From: JACQHC01 sp035559715
GTDB lineage: Bacteria; Gemmatimonadota; Gemmatimonadetes; Gemmatimonadales; GWC2-71-9
Direction of reading: 5' to 3'
DNA length: 5,237 bases
NCBI GenBank assembly: GCA_035559715.1
Contig: DATMAW010000014.1
Coordinates: 1-5,237, forward strand
Below, one piece after another: positions 1 through 5,237 of the stretch. A program made the translations under genes and the position numbers. The notes beneath the pieces were generated by a model. The model was not told the origin of the DNA. It ran no database searches and saw only the letters and a list, made by a program, of their open reading frames with translations. The number at the start of each line of letters is the position of its first letter. Within the stretch, counting starts at the first letter, position 1.

Positions 1-76
1 CGCGGAAGTACTGCTCCCGCCACGGGTCGCATTCAATGATCGGCAAGGGGAACTCGGCGTCCGGGACGGGCAACAA
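1..76 (-). CDS. Possible start of a minus-strand gene cut by the left edge, unidentified
   Basis: An open minus-strand frame runs off the left edge. It reads as about 25 plausible residues, including PDAEFPLPIIECDPWREQ, and 23 of 26 third codon positions are G or C, as expected for a real gene in this genome. The competing plus-strand frame at 2-82 has lower third-position GC. The only start candidates near the upstream end are two adjacent TTG codons (74-76 and 71-73), with only a weak AGG shortly before them. The frame begins immediately after the terminator at 85-114, leaving almost no room for a promoter. I do not recognise the protein. It could be a chance open frame, or a plus-strand gene may end here instead (stop at 80-82). 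Confidence 0.25.
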   Translation of the reverse strand, partial: MLPVPDAEFPLPIIECDPWREQYFR

Positions 77-84
77 ACCTAATG

Positions 85-114
85 AAAAAGCGCCCGGCGT
101 GCGGCACCGGGCGC
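85..114 (-). terminator. Rho-independent terminator of the small exported-protein gene
   Basis: Read on the minus strand, a perfect 8-bp GC stem (GCGCCCGG, 107-114, pairing with CCGGGCGC, 90-97) encloses a 9-nt loop and is followed directly by TTTTT (85-89). This is the classical intrinsic terminator layout and lies 28 nt past the stop of the 97-residue gene. On the plus strand the hairpin is followed by CTTGAGG, with no T-run, so it works mainly in the minus direction. Confidence 0.88.
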
Positions 115-141
115 CTTGAGGAACACCCCCTCGGTCGCGAC

Positions 142-435
142 TCAGCTCGCGACGTACTCGATCGCGACGCGCCGGATCATCGGCTTCGAAGCGGAAGCCA
201 TCGGGACTTGGTCCTTCACCGTCACGCGCACGCCAGCCGGCAGCAGCCGGGGGGCCATATCAATCGCAGCCTGCGTCACCAGGCTGTCCGTAGCCCTCGG
301 GGTGATGGCATCGGACACCACCGTGACCGCTACCTGAACCCGCGCCCACTTCTGCTGCGCTTCGACCGCGCCAGCGACCGCCAGCTCCAGGCCCAGGATC
401 GTCGTCGCAACCGCCACCACGTTGAACAACCGCAT
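142..435 (-). CDS. Small predicted exported protein, function unknown (97 aa)
   Basis: The product starts with MR, followed by a hydrophobic stretch of about residues 3-24 and an A-x-A-like signal peptidase I site (V24-E25-A26, before QQKW), leaving a mature chain of about 71 residues. Glu17 inside the hydrophobic core is unusual, so an uncleaved membrane anchor is possible. The mature part alternates hydrophobic and charged residues (RVQVAVTVVSD, GVRVTVKDQVP, RRVAIEYVAS), which suggests a small beta-rich domain. There is no cysteine and no catalytic motif I recognise. The ATG at 433-435 is preceded at a short distance by GGGTG, a weak ribosome binding site. A perfect -10 box lies about 75 nt upstream and a strong terminator follows, so it is probably monocistronic. 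It could be lineage-specific. The reading frame is likely real; the function is unknown. Confidence 0.7.
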   Translation of the reverse strand: MRLFNVVAVATTILGLELAVAGAVEAQQKWARVQVAVTVVSDAITPRATDSLVTQAAIDMAPRLLPAGVRVTVKDQVPMASASKPMIRRVAIEYVAS

Positions 436-509
436 TGTGCACCCGAGTTAGTGTTCCGGGCGCTATGCAGAAGCACGTGTCGGTCCAGCACCGGCCTGCC
501 ATATAAGAC

Positions 510-515
510 ATTATA
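510..515 (-). promoter_or_regulatory. Candidate -10 box for the small exported-protein gene
   Basis: On the minus strand this is a perfect TATAAT inside the only clearly AT-rich island of the left half (about 501-528). Transcription from it would start near 503, giving a 5' leader of roughly 68 nt before the ATG at 435. No good -35 hexamer is present at 16-18 bp; the corresponding bases are GC-rich (CGCGCT). It may depend on an activator or on another sigma factor. TATACT and TACAAT also occur on the plus strand here, but no plus-strand gene follows them. Confidence 0.42.
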
Positions 516-595
516 CTACAATCAGTTAGCCGAGCGCGACGTACCACTGAGGTGCGTCGGGAACTGTACGCGATCTTTACACTGACCGCAGGTGA

Positions 596-605
596 TTGGC
601 GCCAA
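596..605. repeat. Perfect 10-bp palindrome TTGGCGCCAA
   Basis: A self-complementary decamer lies in the intergenic region, about 80 bp upstream of the TATAAT box on the minus strand. The symmetry does not extend into the flanking bases. An upstream activator site for the exported-protein promoter is possible, but a palindrome of this length can occur by chance in GC-rich DNA. Confidence 0.3.
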
Positions 606-673
606 GTGACGGCTGTGAAGCGGGTTACGCCGCGTGGGGAGCGTGCGGAGAGAAGTGTACAGAACCTGAGCGC

Positions 674-2026
674 TTACAGCCCGTACTTCTCGATCTTCTT
701 GAGGAGTGTGACCCGGGAGATTCCCAGGTCCCTCGCCGCCCGTGTACGGTTGCCATCGTGCAGCGCGAGGGCCTGGGCAATGTGGTCGCGCTCCACATGC
801 TCGAGCGGCGCCACGCGCCGCACTTTCGCCGCTCGCCGTCCCCGCAACTCGCCCGGCAGGTGATCCACGCGAATCGCGTCGGCGGTCCGGGCCATGATCA
901 TCGCGCGCTCGAGCACGTTGCGCATCTCGCGCACGTTGCCGGGCCAGGGGTAGCCGAGCAGTCGCTCTAACGCGTCGGACGTCACGTCGGTCGGCGCGCC
1001 GCGCAGCTCGCCGGCCAGCTCGGCGATCATCTGGTGAATCAGATGCAGGCGATCCTCGCGCGTGCGATCGCGCACGGGTGGCAGGCGGATGATTGAGACG
1101 GCAATGCGGTAGTACAGATCCTCGCGAAACGCGCCGGCGGCCACGGCCTGCTCGATGGGCCTGTTGGTGGCCGCGATGAGACGCGCGTCGGCCGTGATCT
1201 CACGGGTGCCGCCCAGGCGCCGGAACTTCCGCGTATCCAGCACGGTGAGCAGCTTGGGCTGCACTTCGGCCGGAAGGTCGCCCACCTCATCAAGAAACAC
1301 GCTGCCACCCGCGGCCACCTCGAACAGGCCCTCCTTGGATTCCTTGGCGTCGGTGAACGCGCCGCGCTCGTGTCCGAACAGCTCGTCGTTGAGAAACGTC
1401 GCCGTGAGTCCGCCGCAATTGATGGCCACGAACGGGCCCCGCGCGCGCGGCGACAGAGCGTGGATCATCTGCGCCACGCGACCTTTGCCGGTCCCGCTTT
1501 CCCCGACGATCAATACGGTGGTCCGCTCGCTGTCGGCCACGGCGGCGATCTCGCGCTCGATGGCGCGCATCCCCGGCGAGACGCCGAGCGACTCGTCCAG
1601 CTTCACCTGCCCGGCTCGGCCGCGCAGGCGCTGCACCTCGCGCCGCAAGCGTGACTTTTCCGCCGCGCGCGCCACGGCGGCAACGAGGTGTGGCAGATCC
1701 ACGGGTTTCGTCAGGAAATGCTCGGCGCCGAGTTGCATGGCCCGAACCGCCGTCGCGACGTCGGCCACGCCCGTGAGGAAGATCACCACCGCGCCGTCCT
1801 GGCGGATCTCGTCGAACACGTCGAGTCCCGACCGGCCCGGCATGTTGATGTCCAGCAGGACCACATCGGGCCGCTCCTGACGAAACGCCGCCACGCCCTC
1901 CTCGCCGGAGGCGGCTTCGAACACCTCGAACCCGGAGCGGCGAAGGAACTCGCCGATCACCCGGCGGATGGACGGGTCGTCGTCAACGAACAGGACGGTC
2001 TCAGATCCCGGCGGTGTCACGGGCAT
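674..2026 (-). CDS. NtrC-family sigma-54-dependent response regulator (REC-AAA+-Fis)
   Basis: This is a 450-residue cytoplasmic transcription activator. Receiver domain, about 9-122: acidic pocket D15-D17, phosphoacceptor D59 in LLDINMPG, T85 and K107. AAA+ domain, about 147-385: Walker A GESGTGKG (175-182), Walker B FLDE (244-247), sensor-I ATN (286-288), arginine-finger region FREDLYYR (300-307), and WPGNVRE (361-367). A C-terminal Fis-type helix-turn-helix (about 423-448) ends in GISRVTLLKKIEKYGL. Length and domain order are normal for the NtrC/AtoC type, which when phosphorylated opens sigma-54 promoters by ATP hydrolysis. The sigma-54-contact loop reads GAFTDA (222-227) instead of GAFTGA. 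The ATG follows the phosphofructokinase TGA directly, with no clear Shine-Dalgarno sequence, so translation is probably coupled. No histidine kinase is visible nearby, and I cannot name the target genes. Confidence 0.95.
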   Translation of the reverse strand: MPVTPPGSETVLFVDDDPSIRRVIGEFLRRSGFEVFEAASGEEGVAAFRQERPDVVLLDINMPGRSGLDVFDEIRQDGAVVIFLTGVADVATAVRAMQLGAEHFLTKPVDLPHLVAAVARAAEKSRLRREVQRLRGRAGQVKLDESLGVSPGMRAIEREIAAVADSERTTVLIVGESGTGKGRVAQMIHALSPRARGPFVAINCGGLTATFLNDELFGHERGAFTDAKESKEGLFEVAAGGSVFLDEVGDLPAEVQPKLLTVLDTRKFRRLGGTREITADARLIAATNRPIEQAVAAGAFREDLYYRIAVSIIRLPPVRDRTREDRLHLIHQMIAELAGELRGAPTDVTSDALERLLGYPWPGNVREMRNVLERAMIMARTADAIRVDHLPGELRGRRAAKVRRVAPLEHVERDHIAQALALHDGNRTRAARDLGISRVTLLKKIEKYGL

Positions 2027-3334
2027 TCACGTCGAGTCGGAGTGTGGCACGACGCGCTCGACCCTGAACGCAAGTGCCGGTGGCTCGTTCGCAACCAGCG
2101 GCTCGAATTGCCGGCGGAATTCCTCCACGCTCACGTCGCACGTGGCGGCGAAGCGCGCCAGCTCGTGCGGATCGTCGAAGTCGTCGCGCCGGAGGCGGAT
2201 CATGTACCGCCGGGCGATAGCGTAGCGAGTGGAGTTGATGTCCACCAGGCGAACGCGCGGCCGGCCCGTGGTCGCATCCACCAGGTCGCCGAACGGGACG
2301 GGGACGAAACGCCCGGCCTGGAGCGTGATCACCGCTCCGTGTCCGCCCTCGAGCAGGTACTTGGCCGCGCAATAGCCCAGGTCCCGCGTGTACTCCATGT
2401 CCAGCGGGATGGGATCCGCGCAGCGCAACTCGTAGCCGATATTCTTCGCGGCGATCGTCGTCTTGAGGCCGAATTCCTTGAGCCGCCGCTGCACCTGCGC
2501 CTTGAGGATCTCGCCGATGTTCACCTCGGCAATCCGCACGTTGCCGTGACTGTCGCGCTCCACCTCCTCGAGCCCCGCGAGATCGGCCGGGTCCAGGTTC
2601 AGCACCAACCCTTCGGCGATCACCGCGACGCCGTCGAGCCGCCCGGAGGACAGCCGCTTGATGATGGCGCACACGAGGGTATCCACCACCGCCTTCAGGC
2701 GGATCCGCTCGCCCTTGAATTCCTCGGGGATGAGCGTGAGGGTGGCCCCGGCCGCCTTGCCGATGCCGAGCGCCAGGTGGCCGGCCTTGCGGCCCATGGT
2801 GATCACGAAGTACCAGCGTGAGGTGGTCTTGGCATCCACCATCAGGTTCTTCACGATCTCCACGCCGTAATGCCGCGCGGTTTGGAACCCGAACGTGTCC
2901 ACGTGGGGCGGGAGATCGAGGTCGTTGTCTATCGTCTTGGGCACGTGCACCACGGGCAGCCGTCCCGCCGCGAGTTCTTCCAGCTTCATCGCCGAATAGG
3001 CCGTATCGTCCCCGCCGATCGTGATCAGCTCGGTGACGTTGAGCCGCAGCAGCGAGAGCAGCGCGTTCTTGAGGTGGGCCGGGTCCCTGGTGGGGTTGGC
3101 CCGCGAGATCCCGATGTGCGAGCCGCCGCGGAAGTGGATGCGGCTCACGCCGTCAATGTCGAGCGGGGTCACGTGCTCCACGTCACCCCGCATGATCCAC
3201 TCGAACCCGTCGCGGATGCCGAGCACCTCGAGCCCTTCGAGCCGGGCGCGGATCGTGGCGGCGCCGATCACGCTGTTGATGCCCGGCGCCGGGCCGCCGC
3301 CCACGAGGATCGCCAGCGTGCGGCGCTGAGTCAC
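2027..3334 (-). CDS. pfp: 6-phosphofructokinase, predicted pyrophosphate-dependent
   Basis: This 435-residue cytosolic enzyme interconverts fructose 6-phosphate and fructose 1,6-bisphosphate. The N-terminal phosphoryl-donor loop is GGGPAPGIN (12-20). GGDD (107-110) and PKTIDND (132-138) carry Asp110 and Lys133. In the PFK family these two positions are Gly/Gly in ATP enzymes and Asp/Lys in PPi enzymes, so this one should use PPi and work reversibly. Asp136 is the expected catalytic base. MGRKAGHLAL (180-189), PEE (203-205), E241 and YELRCADP (301-308) match the substrate-binding segments. It is longer than the roughly 320-residue bacterial PfkA, which is normal for this clade. The GTG start overlaps the toxin stop by 4 nt (GTGA), and the preceding GGG is a weak ribosome binding site, so translational coupling is likely. 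The stop abuts the response regulator ATG. Donor specificity is inferred from residues; some PPi-like enzymes use ATP. Confidence 0.94.
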   Translation of the reverse strand: MTQRRTLAILVGGGPAPGINSVIGAATIRARLEGLEVLGIRDGFEWIMRGDVEHVTPLDIDGVSRIHFRGGSHIGISRANPTRDPAHLKNALLSLLRLNVTELITIGGDDTAYSAMKLEELAAGRLPVVHVPKTIDNDLDLPPHVDTFGFQTARHYGVEIVKNLMVDAKTTSRWYFVITMGRKAGHLALGIGKAAGATLTLIPEEFKGERIRLKAVVDTLVCAIIKRLSSGRLDGVAVIAEGLVLNLDPADLAGLEEVERDSHGNVRIAEVNIGEILKAQVQRRLKEFGLKTTIAAKNIGYELRCADPIPLDMEYTRDLGYCAAKYLLEGGHGAVITLQAGRFVPVPFGDLVDATTGRPRVRLVDINSTRYAIARRYMIRLRRDDFDDPHELARFAATCDVSVEEFRRQFEPLVANEPPALAFRVERVVPHSDST

Positions 3335-3723
3335 GTCGCCCAGACGATGTCGAGGCCGTAGGGTTCAAACTGCCGGTCCGCCGTCAACAAGCGCAGTCGC
3401 TCAATCTCGCATTGCGCCACAAGCAGACGGTCGAACGGGTCGCGGTGGTGTGGCGGAAGGTTGGCCACACGCAGCGCGTGCTCACAGACCACCGGGAGCG
3501 CCGACGTGCTGCCTCGCTCCATCCGACTCGGCACGTACTCGGCCGGTGGGAGCGGCAGACGGAGCTTGCCGAGGGCGTACTTAATGGCGATCTCCCAGGC
3601 GCTCGCCGCCGAGAAGAACAACTCGTTTTGCTCGTCCGCGATGACGTTAAAGGCTGTGGGCGATAGACGATCGGGTTGGGCGTGCATCCACAGCCAGCAC
3701 TGGGTATCGAGCAGAACTCTCAC
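3331..3723 (-). CDS. vapC: VapC-like PIN-domain toxin ribonuclease
   Basis: This is a complete 130-residue PIN-domain protein of the type II toxin group. The four acidic positions expected for Mg2+-dependent RNA cleavage are all present: Asp6 in LLDTQCWLW, Glu44 in SAWEIAIKYALGKL, Asp98 in HRDPFDRLLVAQ, and Asp116 in LLTADRQF. The toxin therefore looks catalytically intact. Known relatives cut tRNA, rRNA or mRNA and stop growth when the antitoxin is lost; the RNA target here cannot be predicted. The GTG start overlaps the antitoxin stop by 4 nt, the usual arrangement for coupled toxin-antitoxin synthesis. Unusually, its own stop overlaps the start of the phosphofructokinase gene by 4 nt. PIN domains also occur in non-toxin nucleases, but the antitoxin partner makes the toxin assignment firm. 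Confidence 0.93.
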   Translation of the reverse strand: MRVLLDTQCWLWMHAQPDRLSPTAFNVIADEQNELFFSAASAWEIAIKYALGKLRLPLPPAEYVPSRMERGSTSALPVVCEHALRVANLPPHHRDPFDRLLVAQCEIERLRLLTADRQFEPYGLDIVWAT

Positions 3724-3950
3724 CGCTCGAACTCCGTCAATAGCTCGGCAGGCAGAGGGGCGTTGAAGTCCTCGGGCACACTGAAGGCACCGCGATCCGT
3801 CCCAAGCGCGCGCGGGTGGTCCCGACGAACTGGGACAAGCCGGGCGACGGGCCGCCCGGCTCTGGCAATTACGATTTCCTCACCAGCCGCGACCCGTCGC
3901 AACAGGCGAGAGAAGTGCGTCTTGGCGTCATGCACGTTCACAATCCTCAT
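3720..3950 (-). CDS. Phd/YefM-family antitoxin
   Basis: The product has 76 residues. Its N-terminal half (about 1-45, starting MRIVNVHDAKTHFSRLL and containing the conserved G-x-P-V-A-x-L at 32-38) matches the Phd/YefM DNA-binding fold. The C-terminal tail, about 55-76, with DFNAPLPAELLTEF, is the kind of acidic-hydrophobic helix that binds and neutralises a PIN toxin. Antitoxins of this family repress their own promoter, more strongly when bound to toxin. A palindrome sits inside the promoter directly upstream, so the same regulation is likely here. The ATG (3948-3950) has no Shine-Dalgarno sequence (TTTCCCCT precedes it) and lies 7 nt after the -10 box, suggesting a leaderless mRNA. The stop overlaps the toxin GTG by 4 nt. 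Confidence 0.93.
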   Translation of the reverse strand: MRIVNVHDAKTHFSRLLRRVAAGEEIVIARAGRPVARLVPVRRDHPRALGTDRGAFSVPEDFNAPLPAELLTEFER

Positions 3951-3957
3951 AGGGGAA

Positions 3958-3985
3958 ATGATAGTCTAGTCCTGGACTAAGTCAA
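3958..3985 (-). promoter_or_regulatory. Promoter of the antitoxin-toxin (and probably pfp-regulator) operon
   Basis: On the minus strand, TTGACT (3980-3985) and TATCAT (3958-3963) are separated by 16 bp, a good housekeeping sigma-70-type match. The -10 box ends 7 nt before the antitoxin ATG, which puts the expected transcription start at or within one base of the start codon. It lies entirely in the 41-nt gap after comM. Confidence 0.72.
3967..3979. promoter_or_regulatory. Candidate antitoxin operator, palindrome in the promoter spacer
   Basis: TAGTCCTGGACTA is a perfect inverted repeat of 6-bp half-sites around one central base. It occupies most of the spacer between the -35 and -10 boxes. 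A further direct copy of the half-site core TAGTC (3962-3966) adjoins it and overlaps the -10 box. A repressor bound here would block RNA polymerase, which fits the autorepression known for Phd/YefM antitoxins. A stem with a 1-nt loop and no T-run is not a terminator. Confidence 0.65.
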
Positions 3986-3991
3986 TGCGTG

Positions 3992-5237
3992 CTAGCCAGT
4001 GGTTCGATCGAGACTCCGGTACTGCACCGCCTCGCTCACGTGTGCCGGCTCGATGGCCGGACTCTCGGCGAGATCGGCGATGGTCCGGGCGATCTTGAGC
4101 ACCCGGTGATACGCCCGCGCCGAGAGCTTGAGCCGCCCGATGGCGGTCTTGAGCAGCGCGTCCGCCTGCTCGCTCGCCCGGCAAAACTTCTTCAGGTCCC
4201 TGGGGCCCATGTGGGCGTTGGCAAAGACGCCTGGTCGCCTGGCGAATCGCTCCAGCTGCACCTGCCGCGCTCGGTTCACCCGCTCGCGGATCGCCGCACT
4301 CGGCTCGCCACTCCGCTCCACCGACAGTTCCTGGTAGGGGACCGCGGGCACCTCGATGTGAATGTCAATCCGATCCAGCAGCGGCCCCGAGAGGCGCGCC
4401 CGATAGCGCTCCACGTCCAGCGGCCCGCACACGCACGATTTCCCGATCGCGCCCCAGAACCCGCACTTGCACGGGTTCATGGCGGCGGCGAGCATGAAGC
4501 GCGCCGGATAGCACAGGGACTGCGCCGCTCGTGAGATCGTGACACAGCCGTCCTCGAGCGGCTGGCGGAGCACTTCGAGCACGTTCTTACGGAACTCCGG
4601 CAGCTCATCGAGGAACAGGACCCCGCCATGCGCCAGGCTCACTTCGCCCGGTCTGGGGTGTGAACCGCCGCCGATCAGTCCCGCGTCGCTGATCGTGTGG
4701 TGCGGCGCGCGAAACGGACGCACGGTCACGAGCGACACCCCGGGCGGCAGCATCCCGGCCACGCTGTGGACTTTGGTGGTCTCAAGCGCCTCCTCCAGAC
4801 TCAACTCCGGCAGGATGGTGGGGAGCCGGCGCGCGAGCATCGTCTTGCCCGAGCCCGGCGGCCCCACCATCAAGACGTTGTGCGCCCCGGCGGCGGCCAC
4901 CTCGAGCGCGCGCTTCACGTGCTCCTGGCCCCGCACCTCCGCGAAGTCCACGACGTCGCCCGCTCGTGGTCCGAAGATCGCGCTCAGGTCCACTCGTCCC
5001 GCGGCGAGCGGCTGCCCTTCCCCGAAGAACCCGGCCAACTCCCTCAGCGAACCGGCGCCGTGCACCTCCACACCGTCCACCACGCCGGCTTCCGCCAGGT
5101 TCTGGCGAGGCACGATGACGCCACGGAGTCCGGCTGCGCGCGCGGCCAGCGCCACCGGCAGGACGCCACGAACGGGACGGATGTCGCCCTCGAGACCCAG
5201 TTCGCCGACGATGAGATAGTCGGAGATAGGCGGCAGG
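3992..5237 (-). CDS. comM: ComM/YifB Mg-chelatase-like AAA+ helicase, 5' end beyond the window
   Basis: The frame is open to the right edge, and 414 residues are visible of a family length near 500, so roughly 90 N-terminal residues are missing. The visible part opens in the Lon-protease-like ChlI domain (SDYLIVGELGLEGDIRPVRG). Next come the AAA+ Mg-chelatase domain with Walker A GPPGSGKT (visible residues 125-132), Walker B VLFLDELPEF (206-215), the cysteine pairs C256/C258 and C268/C270, and GPLLDRIDIHIEVP (284-297). The C-terminal Mg-chelatase-related domain (about 340-410) ends in SEAVQYRSLDR. ComM in Vibrio and Acinetobacter is a hexameric helicase that speeds branch migration when transforming DNA integrates; that role is inferred here. 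An internal GTG at 5153-5155 could be mistaken for the start, but clear family homology continues upstream of it. No terminator follows the TAG. Confidence 0.96.
   Translation of the reverse strand, partial: LPPISDYLIVGELGLEGDIRPVRGVLPVALAARAAGLRGVIVPRQNLAEAGVVDGVEVHGAGSLRELAGFFGEGQPLAAGRVDLSAIFGPRAGDVVDFAEVRGQEHVKRALEVAAAGAHNVLMVGPPGSGKTMLARRLPTILPELSLEEALETTKVHSVAGMLPPGVSLVTVRPFRAPHHTISDAGLIGGGSHPRPGEVSLAHGGVLFLDELPEFRKNVLEVLRQPLEDGCVTISRAAQSLCYPARFMLAAAMNPCKCGFWGAIGKSCVCGPLDVERYRARLSGPLLDRIDIHIEVPAVPYQELSVERSGEPSAAIRERVNRARQVQLERFARRPGVFANAHMGPRDLKKFCRASEQADALLKTAIGRLKLSARAYHRVLKIARTIADLAESPAIEPAHVSEAVQYRSLDRTTG

Larger units (their letters stand above)
436..673. other. Intergenic region between the response regulator and the small exported-protein gene
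   Basis: These 238 nt hold no convincing gene. They contain the AT-rich island with the TATAAT box, and a perfect 10-bp palindrome TTGGCGCCAA at 596-605 that could be a protein-binding site. I find no GC hairpin followed by a T-run just after the response regulator stop, so the upstream operon has no visible intrinsic terminator here and may read through or end by Rho. Confidence 0.6.

Noticed and set aside
260..502. Alternative minus-strand frame with an ATG (500-502) exactly 7 nt after the TATAAT box
   Set aside because: The spacing would suit a leaderless gene, but its translation becomes Gly/Arg-rich and low in complexity where it overlaps the exported-protein frame, whose signal-like N-terminus is far more convincing.
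489..505. Possible sigma-54 site (TGGCAG, 5 nt, TGC) on the minus strand upstream of the exported-protein gene
   Set aside because: The GG-to-GC spacing is one base short of the -24/-12 rule and the -12 element lacks the TT, so it is not a credible sigma-54 promoter.
560..666. Imperfect inverted repeat, GGAACTGTAC (560-569) against GTACAGAACC (657-666)
   Set aside because: Two of ten positions mismatch and the arms are nearly 90 nt apart; this is too weak to call an element boundary or a structure.
1688..2821. Long plus-strand open frame (377 codons) across the regulator and phosphofructokinase genes
   Set aside because: It is fully antisense to two well-recognised proteins with intact motifs; long antisense open frames are common in GC-rich DNA, and the translation shows no domain.
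3361..3400. TTGACG in the toxin gene as a possible -35 for a pfp-specific promoter
   Set aside because: No acceptable -10 hexamer lies 16-19 bp downstream; the bases there are GC-rich.
3838..3861. Perfect 9-bp hairpin with a 6-nt loop inside the antitoxin gene
   Set aside because: It encodes the conserved G-x-P-V-A-x-L motif with GC-rich codons and is not followed by a T-run, so it is explained by coding content rather than by a terminator.
4539..5219. Plus-strand open frame (226 codons) opposite comM
   Set aside because: It is antisense to conserved ComM sequence and has a Ser/Pro/Arg-rich, low-complexity translation typical of a shadow frame.

Overview
The window is GC-rich, compact bacterial chromosome. 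Every gene I can support lies on the minus strand and reads from the right edge to the left. High G/C at third codon positions, a sigma-54 type activator and a ComM homologue next to a pyrophosphate-type phosphofructokinase point to a high-GC, probably Gram-negative environmental bacterium. Gemmatimonadota or a similar phylum is my guess, but no marker gene here settles it.

Layout, in the order of transcription: (1) most of comM/yifB (AAA+ Mg-chelatase-like helicase of natural transformation), whose 5' end is cut by the right edge; (2) a 41-nt gap holding a well-formed promoter with a perfect palindrome inside its spacer; (3) a Phd/YefM-type antitoxin and a VapC-like PIN-domain toxin overlapping by 4 nt; (4) a phosphofructokinase with the residue signature of PPi-dependent enzymes, whose GTG start overlaps the toxin stop by 4 nt; (5) a single-domain-receiver NtrC-type response regulator (REC, AAA+, Fis HTH), whose ATG follows the kinase stop with no gap; (6) a 238-nt intergenic stretch with an AT-rich island carrying a perfect TATAAT; (7) a 97-residue predicted exported protein of unknown function; (8) a strong rho-independent terminator; and (9) possibly the first codons of another minus-strand gene leaving by the left edge.

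The main biological point is the gene chain. Antitoxin, toxin, phosphofructokinase and response regulator are joined by 4-nt overlaps or direct abutment, with no terminator or convincing internal promoter between them. A glycolytic/gluconeogenic enzyme and a sigma-54 activator may therefore be expressed from an autoregulated, apparently leaderless toxin-antitoxin promoter, with read-through from comM. The small exported protein looks like an independent transcription unit. I see no CRISPR array, tRNA, rRNA or insertion sequence, and no clear evidence of a wholly new multi-gene system.
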